Below the pieces are notes generated by a model. The model saw nothing but the letters and a program-made list of their open reading frames with translations, searched no databases and was not told where the DNA came from. A DNA stretch of 64,000 nucleotides from Clostridia bacterium (GTDB lineage: Bacteria; Bacillota; Clostridia; Lutisporales; Lutisporaceae). The translations under genes and the position numbers were made by a program. The stretch is from the NCBI GenBank assembly GCA_035628995.1, contig DASPIR010000033.1:124001-188000 (forward strand), in the 5' to 3' direction. Positions 46,230 to 55,330 of the stretch are shown in pieces (positions within the stretch are counted from its first letter, which is position 1; each line of letters begins with the position of its first letter).

Positions 46230-46883
46230 CTACTTTTTCTTCTTCTTAGTCTCATCTTGCTCCTTGAGCAGGTATGATATTGTAAACAAACTTTCACTTA
46301 AGTGAACATTTTCAATAATGACATTGCTGTCCAGCTTTAAGTCTACAGGCGCAAAATTCCATATACCCTTTATTCCGCACTCCACCAGTCTTTCTGCAAT
46401 CTTCTGTGTGCCTTCCTTGGGGGTGCAGAGTATGCCAATCTCTATTTCGTTCTCTTTTATGAAGCTTTCAAGCTCATCAATTGGCATAACTGTAATATTT
46501 TTAATATTATCGCCTATTTTTTTAGGGCTATTGTCAAACATGCCATGCAGTTTAAAGCCACTCTCATCAAAGAAGGTGTAGTTGGCTATTGCCCTTCCTA
46601 CATTACCTGCGCCTATAATAACAGTCTTATACGTCTTGTCCAGACCAAGTATCTTCCCAATCTCCTTATACAACTCATCAACATTATACCCATAACCCTG
46701 CTGCCCAAAGCCGCCAAAGCAATTCAAGTCCTGCCTTATCTGAGAGGCTGTAAAACCTGTGATACGGCTAAGCTCTTGAGATGATACCCTCCTTATGTCG
46801 TTGTTCAATAAGTCTCCCAAGTACCTGTGATATTTAGGAAGCCTTCTAACTACCGCCATAGAAATATTACTAAATCTTTCCAT
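46230..46883 (-). CDS. rex: Redox-sensing transcriptional repressor Rex
   Basis: The 217-residue repressor binds NADH and leaves its operators when NADH is high. The N-terminal winged helix has RLPKYHRYLGDLLNND and SQELSRITGFTASQIRQDLNCFGGFGQQGYGYNV. The NAD-binding domain has GAGNVGRAIANY. The C-terminus ends in a Lys run (KKKKK). It is expected to control the hydrogenase at 30058 through the sites at 31886 and 31982. I start at the ATG at 46883, with GGGAG eight bases upstream. Confidence 0.94.
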   Translation of the reverse strand: MERFSNISMAVVRRLPKYHRYLGDLLNNDIRRVSSQELSRITGFTASQIRQDLNCFGGFGQQGYGYNVDELYKEIGKILGLDKTYKTVIIGAGNVGRAIANYTFFDESGFKLHGMFDNSPKKIGDNIKNITVMPIDELESFIKENEIEIGILCTPKEGTQKIAERLVECGIKGIWNFAPVDLKLDSNVIIENVHLSESLFTISYLLKEQDETKKKKK

Positions 46884-47138
46884 CTTATCTACTCCCAACT
46901 ATTGATATTTATTATAACATTACGGTTAAGATAATAGAGATTTCTCTTTAGTTATTTTTTTAACGTAGCTATTCACATATGTATATACTTATAGTTTCGT
47001 AAATTAATTTTATTATATACTTTACACGTTGTCAAGAATTTACATATATTGGTATTTTTTAACACTATATACAAAATAGCAGATTTTTTGGTAAAATGGT
47101 TATTGGGTTAAGACAAAGTAAGTTCGGAGGTCACTTTC

Positions 47139-49055
47139 ATGATTATTATTTCTAGTAAGGATGTAAAAAAAAGCTATGGTATAGATGTTATTATTGAGGA
47201 TATAACCTTCACTGTGCAGGAAAATGATAAAGTAGGCATTGTAGGAGTCAATGGGGCGGGAAAGTCTACTCTTTTCAAGATTATTACCGGCGACCTTGAG
47301 CAGGAGGTCGGTGATATATTCATCAGCAAGAATTCCAGCATAGGATATATGTCGCAAGATTTCAGCTTTGAATCCAACAATAATATCTGGGATGAAATGC
47401 TGACGGTTTTTGCCCAGCTTATCCAGATGGAGAAAACTATACAGGATTTCGAGCTAAAAATCAGCAGTATGAGCACTTCTTCAGATAATGAGGCTTTGGA
47501 GCCCCTGCTTAAAACATATGCCAATTTGCAGGAGGAGTACAAGAACAGCAACGGCTTTGGTTATAAAAGCCAGATAAAAGGTGTACTTAAGGGTCTTGGC
47601 TTTTCACCTGAGGATTATGATAAGCCTATATCCATACTCAGCGGCGGGCAAAAAACAAGAGTCGCACTAGGAAAGGTGCTTCTGCAGAATTTTAATATAC
47701 TGCTTCTGGACGAACCAACCAACTATCTTGATATTCAATCTGTGGAGTGGTTGGAGGAATACCTTAAGAACCTTAAATGTGCGGCACTTATCGTATCCCA
47801 TGACCGTTATTTCCTTGACATGGTTACCAACAGAACCTTTGAAATCGAAAACAGGACTCTTAAGGAGTATAACGGCAATTATTCAAAATATGTTGAGAAG
47901 AAGCAGCAGCAAAGAGAAATAATGCTGAAGGATTATGCAGAGCAGCAAAAGGAAATTGCCAGGCAAGAGGCAATAATAGCAAAGTTCAGACAGTATAACA
48001 GGGAAAAAAGCATAAAGCAGGCAGAGAGCAGGGAGAAAGCTCTTGACCGCATTGAAAGGATTGACAGGCCTGATGCACTTCCCAAGAATATAGGCTTCAA
48101 ATTTGATCCAGGGATTAGAAGTGGAAATGATGTGCTCTCAGTGGAAAATCTCTCGAAAACTTTTGACAGACTGCTTTTCAAGGATGCAAGCTTTGCTGTC
48201 AAACGGGGGGAAAAAGTCGCGCTGCTGGGACCTAATGGAATAGGCAAAACCACCATGCTCAAAATAATAGCTGGTTTATCAAAGGCAGATGCCGGTTTTG
48301 TACGCCTCGGGACCAATGTTATTATAGGTTATTATGACCAAGAGCAGGAAAGCCTGGATTACAGCAAGACAGTAATAGACGAAATATGGGATGAGTACCC
48401 TCAATTAAACCAGACGGAGATAAGAACCAAGTTGGCCGCCTTCCTGTTCCAGGGTGAGGATGTGTTCAAAGAGATCAGCAAGCTCAGCGGCGGAGAGAGA
48501 AGCAGAATTGCACTTTTAAAGATTATGCTCTCCAAGTCCAATTTTCTCCTTATGGATGAACCCACCAACCATTTGGACATATTATCAAAAGAAGTGCTGG
48601 AGAGTGCATTGACAAATTATCCAGGCACAGTGCTGCTGGTTTCTCATGACAGGTATTTCCTGAACAAGGTCGCTACTAAAATAATCGAACTTAAGCAGGA
48701 TGATTGCTTGCAATACAACGGCAACTACTCTTATTATATCTATAAAAAAGGCTTATTGGAAAACAGCGCTGACCTCCAGCAGGCGGAGGATTCCGAAGCA
48801 GCCACAGCCACTAAGAATGATTGGCTTAAGCAGAAGGAGGAAAAGTCAAGCCTACGAAGGCAGCAGAAAAGGCTTGAGACAGTTGAGATGGAAATAGCGC
48901 AGTCCGAGGAGCGCATTAAGGAAATAGGCGCTTTACTGGAGACCTCTGAGGTGTACAGCAACCACGTCAGATGCCAGGAGCTCCATCATGAGCAGGAAAA
49001 ACTTAAGAAAAACCTGGATTCGCTTTATGAAGAATGGAGCGAGCTTAGTGAATAA
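47139..49055 (+). CDS. ABC-F family ATPase
   Basis: The 638-residue soluble protein has two ABC ATPase domains in tandem and no membrane segment. The first has Walker A GVNGAGKST (about 36-44) and LSGGQKTRVALGKVLL; the second has GPNGIGKTT and LSGGERSRIALLKIML. Between them lies the positively charged interdomain helix typical of ABC-F ribosome factors, and the C-terminus is a coiled coil (LRRQQKRLETVEMEIAQSEE). Such proteins act on the ribosome as translation factors or antibiotic resistance factors. It reads toward the minus-strand isocitrate dehydrogenase gene. Confidence 0.9.
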   Translation: MIIISSKDVKKSYGIDVIIEDITFTVQENDKVGIVGVNGAGKSTLFKIITGDLEQEVGDIFISKNSSIGYMSQDFSFESNNNIWDEMLTVFAQLIQMEKTIQDFELKISSMSTSSDNEALEPLLKTYANLQEEYKNSNGFGYKSQIKGVLKGLGFSPEDYDKPISILSGGQKTRVALGKVLLQNFNILLLDEPTNYLDIQSVEWLEEYLKNLKCAALIVSHDRYFLDMVTNRTFEIENRTLKEYNGNYSKYVEKKQQQREIMLKDYAEQQKEIARQEAIIAKFRQYNREKSIKQAESREKALDRIERIDRPDALPKNIGFKFDPGIRSGNDVLSVENLSKTFDRLLFKDASFAVKRGEKVALLGPNGIGKTTMLKIIAGLSKADAGFVRLGTNVIIGYYDQEQESLDYSKTVIDEIWDEYPQLNQTEIRTKLAAFLFQGEDVFKEISKLSGGERSRIALLKIMLSKSNFLLMDEPTNHLDILSKEVLESALTNYPGTVLLVSHDRYFLNKVATKIIELKQDDCLQYNGNYSYYIYKKGLLENSADLQQAEDSEAATATKNDWLKQKEEKSSLRRQQKRLETVEMEIAQSEERIKEIGALLETSEVYSNHVRCQELHHEQEKLKKNLDSLYEEWSELSE

Positions 49056-49061
49056 AATTAA

Positions 49062-49084
49062 GGGCGAACACTGTTCGCCCCTAC
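49062..49084. repeat. GGGCGAACA palindrome, copy 1
   Basis: GGGCGAACACTGTTCGCCC followed by CTAC, between convergent genes. It is identical to the copy at 61832-61850. Confidence 0.85.
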
Positions 49085-49088
49085 TATT

Positions 49089-50084
49089 TCATAGATTCTT
49101 AATTATTTCTGCTACCATTTCATCCGTGGAGGCTGCTCCACCCAGGTCCGGAGTTACATGTTTCGCTTCAGCAAGCACTTTGATAACGGAATTATGTATC
49201 TTTTCTGATGCCATTTTTTCTCCGAGACGTTTAATCAGCATCGCTCCACAGAGTATGCTGGCTGTGGGATTGGCAATGCCTTTACCTACCAGATCCGGAG
49301 CTGTGCCATGGGTTGCTTCGTATACTGCAGATTCCGCACCTATATTGGCGCCGGGCACTACGCCAAGTCCTCCCACAAGTCCCGCCCCAAGCTCTGATAC
49401 CAGATCACCGTATAGGTTAGGCAATACGAGTATATCAAACTCTTCAGGACACATGACAAGCTTCATACATAAGTTCTCAGCAGTCATTTCATCATATTTT
49501 ATATCGGGGTATTTGCTGGCTATGTATCTTACGCTTGAAAGAAAAAGTCCATCAGTAAGCTGCATAATATTCGCTTTGTGAATGCAGGTAACCTTTCTCC
49601 GCTTCTCCTTAACTGCGTAATTGAAGGCAAAGGAGGCTATCCTCTCAGATGCATGCCTAGTAATCAATTTTACGCATTCAGCAGCATCAGTACCAATCAT
49701 ATGCTCAAATCCCATGTATAAGTCTTCAGTATTTTCCCTGAATACTACAAGGTCAACATTTTTAAACCTTGACTTTACTCCTTCGAAGGATTTAATCGGC
49801 CTAATATTGGCATACAGGTTAAGCTGCTGTCTGAGACTGACATTAGAACTTCTGAAGCCTCTGCCTATCTGTGTCATTACAGGACCCTTCAATGCTATTT
49901 TGTTATTTTCAATGGATCTTACCGTGTCCTCAGGCAAAGGAGTCCCAAACCGTTCTAATGCAATCTGTCCCATATACTTTGTCTCCCATTGGATATCAAT
50001 ACCTGCAGCTTCAATTACCTTAATAGCCGCGTTGGTTACCTCCGGTCCTATGCCATCCCCGGGTATGAGTGTAGCTCTATACAT
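49089..50084 (-). CDS. Isocitrate/isopropylmalate dehydrogenase family, probable NAD-dependent isocitrate dehydrogenase
   Basis: The 331-residue protein has IPGDGIGPEVTNAAIKVIE at the N-terminus, the substrate loop RSSNVSLRQQLNLYANIRP, and a C-terminal DLVGKGIANPTASI region that favours NAD rather than NADP. The short length matches the homodimeric NAD-linked type of clostridia rather than the NADP enzyme. Isopropylmalate dehydrogenase is less likely, because the Ser-x-x-Asn-x-x-Leu-Arg motif suits isocitrate. It lies 35 bp after the radical SAM/DUF512 gene in the same direction. Confidence 0.82.
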   Translation of the reverse strand: MYRATLIPGDGIGPEVTNAAIKVIEAAGIDIQWETKYMGQIALERFGTPLPEDTVRSIENNKIALKGPVMTQIGRGFRSSNVSLRQQLNLYANIRPIKSFEGVKSRFKNVDLVVFRENTEDLYMGFEHMIGTDAAECVKLITRHASERIASFAFNYAVKEKRRKVTCIHKANIMQLTDGLFLSSVRYIASKYPDIKYDEMTAENLCMKLVMCPEEFDILVLPNLYGDLVSELGAGLVGGLGVVPGANIGAESAVYEATHGTAPDLVGKGIANPTASILCGAMLIKRLGEKMASEKIHNSVIKVLAEAKHVTPDLGGAASTDEMVAEIIKNL

Positions 50085-50119
50085 ACCGTCACCTCCAAAA
50101 TCTTGTTGTTAAATATATT

Positions 50120-51439
50120 CTATATCACTTCCACCTTGATTCCAAGAGCTTCTTCCATTTCTTTAAAATGTCTCCCTCGAAGATCCCTTCCTGATGAGTC
50201 AAACATTATCCCGGGCAGCATTATAACCTCAGGTCTATGTTCTCTGCTGTCCAGATGAGTTTCTATGTCGTTCAAAGTAAGAAGCCCTGCACACATGATA
50301 TTTCCACCAAAGTAATTATTTCTGACAGCCTCAATTTTTATCCCGTCATTTTGCGTGATACAGCCAGCTAATATGTCATAAGCTAATTCTGAGGTTAAGA
50401 GAAGACATTGGCTCCCTCTGTTTCTTAATATGCCTCTTTCAATCTCATCTATTGCTTCTGGATGAATATCATAATTAAATACCATTCCTGAAGCGGTCTT
50501 CACCGGTTTATTTACAGTTATATTCTTGAATTCCCCGTTTCTTAACACTCCAAGCTTAGGGCTGCAAGCTTTGAGGGTTCTATAATATGCATCAACTCTT
50601 GATGCTGCAGCTTTGCCATTGACTCTTAGTACTATATCACCCTTTAAGATTCCTGAATCCCAGGCAGGCGAGCCTCTCAGCACCCCCTCAACCCTGGCAT
50701 GAAGGTCTTTTATTCCGGAAGGCTCCATAATAAGCGGCGTATCCACAGAATTTCGAAGTTCACCAGTGAATCTCTCCAGACTGCTTCTGATATCCTCAGG
50801 GGGCAGTATTCCTTTTGAAAACCTTGTATAGCCTGGCATAAAGATCCTAATAGTGGCAGCCCCATATTTGCTGAGGAACAGCACTGTATCCCTTATGTCT
50901 TCCCAACCAACCAAATGTGGCATTGCAACTATGCTGCCACTGTAATTAATGCCATAATGACTCAGCTGCTTCACTGAAGCGACAGCTTCCATATGCGCCT
51001 TTCCCCGGTAAAGCTTTTCTCTGCCTTGGATACTGCTGCTGTTCAACGATACATTAAGCTCAATATTACCTATTTGGCTCAGCCCTGATAAAACAGCTTC
51101 GCTCAGATGTATACCGCTGGTAGTTATCTGAATTGGCGTATCGCTGTACTTGAGTCTTAGATTACCCAGTATTTCCATTATATCATTACGCAGGAATGGC
51201 TCACCCTCGCAAATGCGGGTAGCTGATTCTCCTATAACTATCTTTCTTGTCTCATCCAAAAACTCAGTCAGAGTATCGATTTGCTCCCTGCTTAGTTTTT
51301 CAATATAGAATGCGTTTATCTCTTCAGGATTCTGCAAATGGCTGCAGAAAATACAGGAAGTACTGCAATCGGTTGTGAGTACCAATATGTTATCCTTGCT
51401 TGCAGTCTCAAGCAATAAATTAAAGGGAGCCGGTTTCAT
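50120..51439 (-). CDS. Radical SAM, PDZ and DUF512 domain protein
   Basis: The 439-residue protein has a radical SAM cluster as CSTSCIFC near residue 25, then a barrel with ITTSGIHLSEAVL. A PDZ-like segment follows (VEGVLRGSPAWDSGILKGDIVLRVNG) and a C-terminal DUF512 region (FGGNIMCAGLLTLNDIE and VIMLPGIMFD). In the DUF512 proteins I remember, the PDZ domain usually comes first, so this order is unusual. The function is unknown. It lies 18 bp downstream of tsaD and probably shares its transcript. Confidence 0.75.
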   Translation of the reverse strand: MKPAPFNLLLETASKDNILVLTTDCSTSCIFCSHLQNPEEINAFYIEKLSREQIDTLTEFLDETRKIVIGESATRICEGEPFLRNDIMEILGNLRLKYSDTPIQITTSGIHLSEAVLSGLSQIGNIELNVSLNSSSIQGREKLYRGKAHMEAVASVKQLSHYGINYSGSIVAMPHLVGWEDIRDTVLFLSKYGAATIRIFMPGYTRFSKGILPPEDIRSSLERFTGELRNSVDTPLIMEPSGIKDLHARVEGVLRGSPAWDSGILKGDIVLRVNGKAAASRVDAYYRTLKACSPKLGVLRNGEFKNITVNKPVKTASGMVFNYDIHPEAIDEIERGILRNRGSQCLLLTSELAYDILAGCITQNDGIKIEAVRNNYFGGNIMCAGLLTLNDIETHLDSREHRPEVIMLPGIMFDSSGRDLRGRHFKEMEEALGIKVEVI

Positions 51440-51457
51440 AATACACCTACCCCCTTC

Positions 51458-52474
51458 TTATTCCAACGCAAGATTCGGCATTGCGTTAAGCGTGAAATCA
51501 GATCTTGTACCGTTTATATATCTATAATATGCCGCACAACCAATCATTGCTGCATTATCTGTACACAGTATGGGCGAAGGGTAAAGCACCTTTAAGCCCG
51601 CCTGTTCCCCTCTATGCTTCAATAACTCTCTCAGTCTGCTGTTGGAAGCCACGCCTCCTGCCAGGACCACATATTCCGACTTCTTATCAAGCGCTGCTTT
51701 TACAAGCTTGGCAGACAATACATCCACCACAGCCTCTTGGAAACTTGCAGCAATATCTGCTGTATTTATTTCCTCATCCCTCATTTTCTTTGAGTTAAGA
51801 TAATTAAGCGCAGCGGATTTTAGACCGCTGAAGCTGAAGTCATAGCTGCCTTCCTCTAAAAAGGCTCTTGGAAAGCTAATCGCATCACGATTGCCGGAAG
51901 TTGCAAGCTTATCAATCAGAGGGCCTCCCGGATAACCAAGCCCCAGCGCCCGTGCTATTTTGTCAAAGGCTTCGCCGGCAGCATCATCTCTTGTCCTGCC
52001 CAAAATCTCATACTTGTTATAATCAATGACATTCACAATATGGCTGTGGCCTCCCGATGCAACAAGACAGGTGAAAGGCGGCTCCAGCTCCTTATTTTCT
52101 ATGTAGTTGGCTGCAATATGCCCTTCAATATGATTTACCCCAATTAAAGGCAGATTGCAGCTGTAGGCAATGGCTTTAGCTGTTGAAAGTCCTATTAGCA
52201 GAGCTCCTACAAGCCCCGGCCCGCAAGTAACCGCAACAGCATCAACATCTTTTTGTGAGGTGCCCGCCTCAGATAGTGCTTCATCTATAACCCAGCTGAT
52301 GCTCTCAAGATGTTTCCGTGAAGCAACCTCAGGCACAACCCCCCCAAACTTCTTATGTATGTCTATCTGGCTAGATATAACATTTGACAGTATTATGCGG
52401 CCATTTTTTACAACTGCCGCTGAAGTCTCATCACAAGAGGTCTCAATAGCCAGTATTGTAATATCCTTAACCAT
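51458..52474 (-). CDS. tsaD: tRNA N6-threonylcarbamoyladenosine transferase TsaD
   Basis: The 338-residue Kae1-type enzyme adds the threonylcarbamoyl group to A37 of tRNAs reading ANN codons. Signatures are [14 protein letters not shown] at the start, [14 protein letters not shown] with its metal-binding His, the second His pair in [11 protein letters not shown], and [14 protein letters not shown]. Its partners TsaB and TsaE are encoded at 55961-57554, with an ECF operon and a small gene in between. The ATG at 52474 follows GGAGTG. Confidence 0.95.
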   Translation of the reverse strand: MVKDITILAIETSCDETSAAVVKNGRIILSNVISSQIDIHKKFGGVVPEVASRKHLESISWVIDEALSEAGTSQKDVDAVAVTCGPGLVGALLIGLSTAKAIAYSCNLPLIGVNHIEGHIAANYIENKELEPPFTCLVASGGHSHIVNVIDYNKYEILGRTRDDAAGEAFDKIARALGLGYPGGPLIDKLATSGNRDAISFPRAFLEEGSYDFSFSGLKSAALNYLNSKKMRDEEINTADIAASFQEAVVDVLSAKLVKAALDKKSEYVVLAGGVASNSRLRELLKHRGEQAGLKVLYPSPILCTDNAAMIGCAAYYRYINGTRSDFTLNAMPNLALE

Positions 52475-52498
52475 AGTTAACACTCCAAACATACTATT

Positions 52499-52521
52499 AA
52501 AGACAGGGATAGCCTGTCTTT
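52499..52521 (-). terminator. Hairpin downstream of small gene 52523-52750
   Basis: AAAGACAGG and CCTGTCTTT form a 9-bp stem just after the stop. Only a weak uridine tract follows, so some readthrough into tsaD is likely. Confidence 0.55.
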
Positions 52522-52522
52522 C

Positions 52523-52750
52523 TTATGTAGTACTTTTCTCAAGTATTCCAATTACATCCTTAATATCAACATTGTCCGAGTTAATAGCCTGTACTATTTC
52601 ATCAAAACATATCTTAATAATTTCATAATCCTTGTACTCATGGCAAAAAAGCTTTTTCCCGCTTTTATTTGTAACCTTGGCTATATATAGCGCACCTTCC
52701 TGTATAAGGCTGATCATGTGATTCTCTATAACAAATTCTCTAAGCAGCAT
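52523..52750 (-). CDS. Hypothetical protein, 75 aa
   Basis: I recognise no family. The 75 residues form a mixed alpha-beta pattern with LLREFVIENHMISLIQEG at the start and a charged middle (KDYEIIKICFDEIVQAINSD). GGGGGGGA lies just upstream of the ATG at 52750. It precedes tsaD with a weak terminator between, so it may be part of that operon. Confidence 0.45.
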   Translation of the reverse strand: MLLREFVIENHMISLIQEGALYIAKVTNKSGKKLFCHEYKDYEIIKICFDEIVQAINSDNVDIKDVIGILEKSTT

Positions 52751-52881
52751 TCTGTCCCCCCCGTTCATCACTTGTGGAAAGCGTAATATAAAACATTATA
52801 TCACAAGGGTATATTAATTAGAAGCATACATTATTCTTATATATCAGTCTAAATATTATTTCCCTCTTTATTAATATTATT

Positions 52882-52910
52882 AGGCAATAAGAACAAAGTT
52901 CCCATTGCCT
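52882..52910. terminator. Hairpin near the ECF operon end
   Basis: AGGCAAT and ATTGCCT flank GTTC/GAAC segments in a 13-bp imperfect stem. It lies about 75 bp past the stop of the lipoprotein gene at 52984. No uridine tract is clear. Confidence 0.4.
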
Positions 52911-52940
52911 ATGTTAAAAGTTCAAATACTATTTCACACA

Positions 52941-52963
52941 CAGGCGAACAATGTTCGCCCCTG
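52941..52963. repeat. GGGCGAACA palindrome, copy 2 (variant)
   Basis: GGCGAACAATGTTCGCC followed by CCTGCC: a diverged copy of the palindrome at 49062-49084, located 20 bp after the stop of the lipoprotein gene. Confidence 0.7.
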
Positions 52964-52983
52964 CCTTCCTCGTACCCTGTGAC

Positions 52984-53856
52984 CTACTCTATGGTCAAGG
53001 TGGTTACATTCAAATCTACGTATATCTTAAGAGTACTCTCTGTCTTTTCATAGTTTTTTGTAACATATTCCTTATCAGAACGGCTTAATACATCACTATT
53101 ATTGATCTTTACTGAGGATATATCATATTTATCTATTACAATTCTTACCCCAACGTTTTCAGGCAGTCTAAGCTTAAGGCTGGAGGCATTGGCATCTATC
53201 CTGACTTCTCCATCCCTTTCATTTTCTCCTGTCAGGTCCAAAGTTATCTTTGATGCATTAGCATCTATATCCAGAGTTTCAAAGCCGCTGTTGCATGCTT
53301 CATATATACTTGCACTACTTGCATCTGCTTTCAGTTTAAACTTTTTCAGCAATTCTTTGTTGGGTTCATCAAAATAAATCTTCGCCATTGACGCATTCAA
53401 TGTAGCATCTACACTTTTAATAAGCATGCTGCCCATATTCAGCTTCAAATCCGAGGCATCAGCTCTAAGCTTCACCTCCAAGGGCAATTTATCCGTAAGC
53501 TTGACATCCCACAGATTTACAGGTTTGCCTAGGCTAAACCCTTCCAGTTCATTTTTAATGCTTATCTCATCATCTTCTACTGTAAACTCCGGTTTTAATG
53601 ATTCCGAGTTATATGAGAATTTCACATCTGCAAGCTTATCATCTGTACTGTCAATTACAGCCTTTGCTACCTTCATATCCAGGTTCAGCTCCATTGACTG
53701 GCCACTTTGATGTTTATCACTCAACTCGACAGCTTCCTTATATTCCTTCAATACTCCCGAAACCATGCTCTGTGCATTATCGAACTCCATTACACAAGCC
53801 GTAAGCGATAGTCCTATCGCTATAGACAGTATTATCAAAAACCCTTTCTTAAACAT
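52984..53856 (-). CDS. Lipoprotein with repeated beta-strand (DUF4097-like) region
   Basis: The 290-residue protein starts with a lipoprotein signal ending in LTAC (about residues 17-20), so Cys21-type lipidation is expected. The rest is a repeated beta pattern in which LKADAS, LNAS, IDANAS and IDANASSLKLRLPE recur, like the toastrack fold of DUF4097 proteins. These often act downstream of envelope-stress sigma factors. The ATG at 53856 lies inside the upstream gene's last codons, overlapping by 8 bp; translational coupling is likely. It is the last gene of the ECF operon. Confidence 0.72.
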   Translation of the reverse strand: MFKKGFLIILSIAIGLSLTACVMEFDNAQSMVSGVLKEYKEAVELSDKHQSGQSMELNLDMKVAKAVIDSTDDKLADVKFSYNSESLKPEFTVEDDEISIKNELEGFSLGKPVNLWDVKLTDKLPLEVKLRADASDLKLNMGSMLIKSVDATLNASMAKIYFDEPNKELLKKFKLKADASSASIYEACNSGFETLDIDANASKITLDLTGENERDGEVRIDANASSLKLRLPENVGVRIVIDKYDISSVKINNSDVLSRSDKEYVTKNYEKTESTLKIYVDLNVTTLTIE

Positions 53857-54760
53857 TTGATGCCTGCTTTCTGACTGCAGGAGCTCCAATTCTGGTGTCA
53901 GCAGCGACACCAATGGCATAAGTCACCAATGCAAGGTATGCCAGCCATCCCAGTATAGGGATTATCTTCAGCACATATACCAGTACAACCCCAACTAATA
54001 GGTGTATATACATCGAATTCCTGCCTTCCAAGTAGCCCGTGACCCGATAGCCAATAGCAACTTCAAGAGCTACCATTCCGGCAAAAGCGATCAGAACGAA
54101 TGCTATGAATATAAATGGTATGAAAATGATTCCTACTAGGGTTATAGCCAAAAGTACTGAAAGCACAACGGCCGCCGGTATAAACAATATCATAATCAAG
54201 AACCCTATCCCAAAATGTCTGCCTATCCTACGCTTGCTTTCCTCTGCCATCAGTCCTACCCTGTCAGGTGCAATGAGCAATGCGAGACAGGAGAATGCAT
54301 ATACAACAAACAGGCCAATCATGTCCCCGTAAGAAATTCTTGGAACCAATCCATCATGCCTTTTTATATCGAAGGGGGCATTTATATCCGCAATTTCTCC
54401 TCTTATATTCGCATTCGGAGACTTATCCACCCCACCGAATACTCCGGCAGCATCCCCATTTATCAGTCCATTGTTTTTTGCGGATACTCTCCCGAATACA
54501 GCTACAGCATCTCCGTCAATGGTTCCGCTAACCGTCACATCCCCAAATATCGCAACCGCATCCCCGGTCAGGCTGCCATTAACAGTTATATCCCCAAATA
54601 TTGCAACTGCATCTCCATTGACAGTAATTCCCCCGGGAACCTCTATGTTATTAAATATCGCTACTTTATCTTTATTGTCTACATCTAATGCAAAGGCACA
54701 AAGCATCAGTACAATCAGCATCATGCCCGCCAGCGCTGCTGCTCCCCTCTTCATTCTCAT
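53849..54760 (-). CDS. Bactofilin-like beta-helix protein with membrane C-terminus
   Basis: The 303-residue protein has a signal or anchor helix (about 8-25), then about 80 residues of repeated short units with the pattern VNGDAVAIFGDITVNG, typical of a polymer-forming beta-helix. The second half has four or more membrane helices (FVVYAFSCLALLIAP, LLAITLVGIIFIPFIFIAF and others). The repeats are visible at the DNA level as near-identical segments. It lies between the anti-sigma gene and the lipoprotein gene, so it is a likely target of the sigma factor. Function unknown. Confidence 0.75.
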   Translation of the reverse strand: MRMKRGAAALAGMMLIVLMLCAFALDVDNKDKVAIFNNIEVPGGITVNGDAVAIFGDITVNGSLTGDAVAIFGDVTVSGTIDGDAVAVFGRVSAKNNGLINGDAAGVFGGVDKSPNANIRGEIADINAPFDIKRHDGLVPRISYGDMIGLFVVYAFSCLALLIAPDRVGLMAEESKRRIGRHFGIGFLIMILFIPAAVVLSVLLAITLVGIIFIPFIFIAFVLIAFAGMVALEVAIGYRVTGYLEGRNSMYIHLLVGVVLVYVLKIIPILGWLAYLALVTYAIGVAADTRIGAPAVRKQASNV

Positions 54761-54772
54761 TCAAATAACCTC

Positions 54773-55330
54773 CTAATTCTCTCGCAAGTTAAGCCTAAAT
54801 ATTAAGATCAAGTTAATTCCCATAAATGCCATTACTATAGTTGTAACAAAAGTCACATAATCTCTAAGCAGAACATTCCTCAAAACCAGAATCTTTCCTA
54901 GAAGTACTGATATCGTAACAAGCACCTCTCTTAAGATGCCAGAAATTATGTTTACTCCGTATATGAGTACATTTTGTGCTGCTATCAGCACTCCACTTTC
55001 TCTTACAAAAGGTATTGTCACGAAAGTCAGCATATTCCAAGCAAAAACTATAAGTCCCAGCACTGAAATCAACCAGAAGGCTACGATTTTAGGGTTTGTG
55101 AAGTACATCCTCTGGGTCTTTATTCCTTCCATTACCCTTGACTCAAATCCAATAGGAACTTCTATTTCAAGAAACTCTTCCAGAGTGCCTATAGCTTCCC
55201 TGAGTACTCTGAATTCCTCTGCACAACCAGAGCATTTGTCGTTATGCTTTATTATCATTTCTCGTTCCAGTTCACTGATATTCCCATCGAAATACTTCAT
55301 GACTAAACTACTTATTTCCTTGCACTGCAA
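54773..55330 (-). CDS. Membrane anti-sigma factor with zinc-binding motif
   Basis: The 185-residue protein has an N-terminal anti-sigma zinc finger: Cys near residue 3 (QCKEISSLV) and HNDKCSGC with the His-x3-Cys-x2-Cys pattern. It is followed by membrane helices (about residues 79-100 and two more toward the C-terminus). It should hold the ECF sigma factor inactive and release it on envelope stress. I start at the TTG at 55330, with AAAGGAGC upstream, giving the family-typical MQCKEI start; the overlap with the sigma gene is 23 bp. Confidence 0.82.
   Translation of the reverse strand: MQCKEISSLVMKYFDGNISELEREMIIKHNDKCSGCAEEFRVLREAIGTLEEFLEIEVPIGFESRVMEGIKTQRMYFTNPKIVAFWLISVLGLIVFAWNMLTFVTIPFVRESGVLIAAQNVLIYGVNIISGILREVLVTISVLLGKILVLRNVLLRDYVTFVTTIVMAFMGINLILIFRLNLREN

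Noticed and set aside
47033-47050. Rex-like site in front of rex and the ABC-F gene (TTGTCAAGAATTTACATA)
   Set aside because: Only the left half-site fits; the right half has three mismatches.
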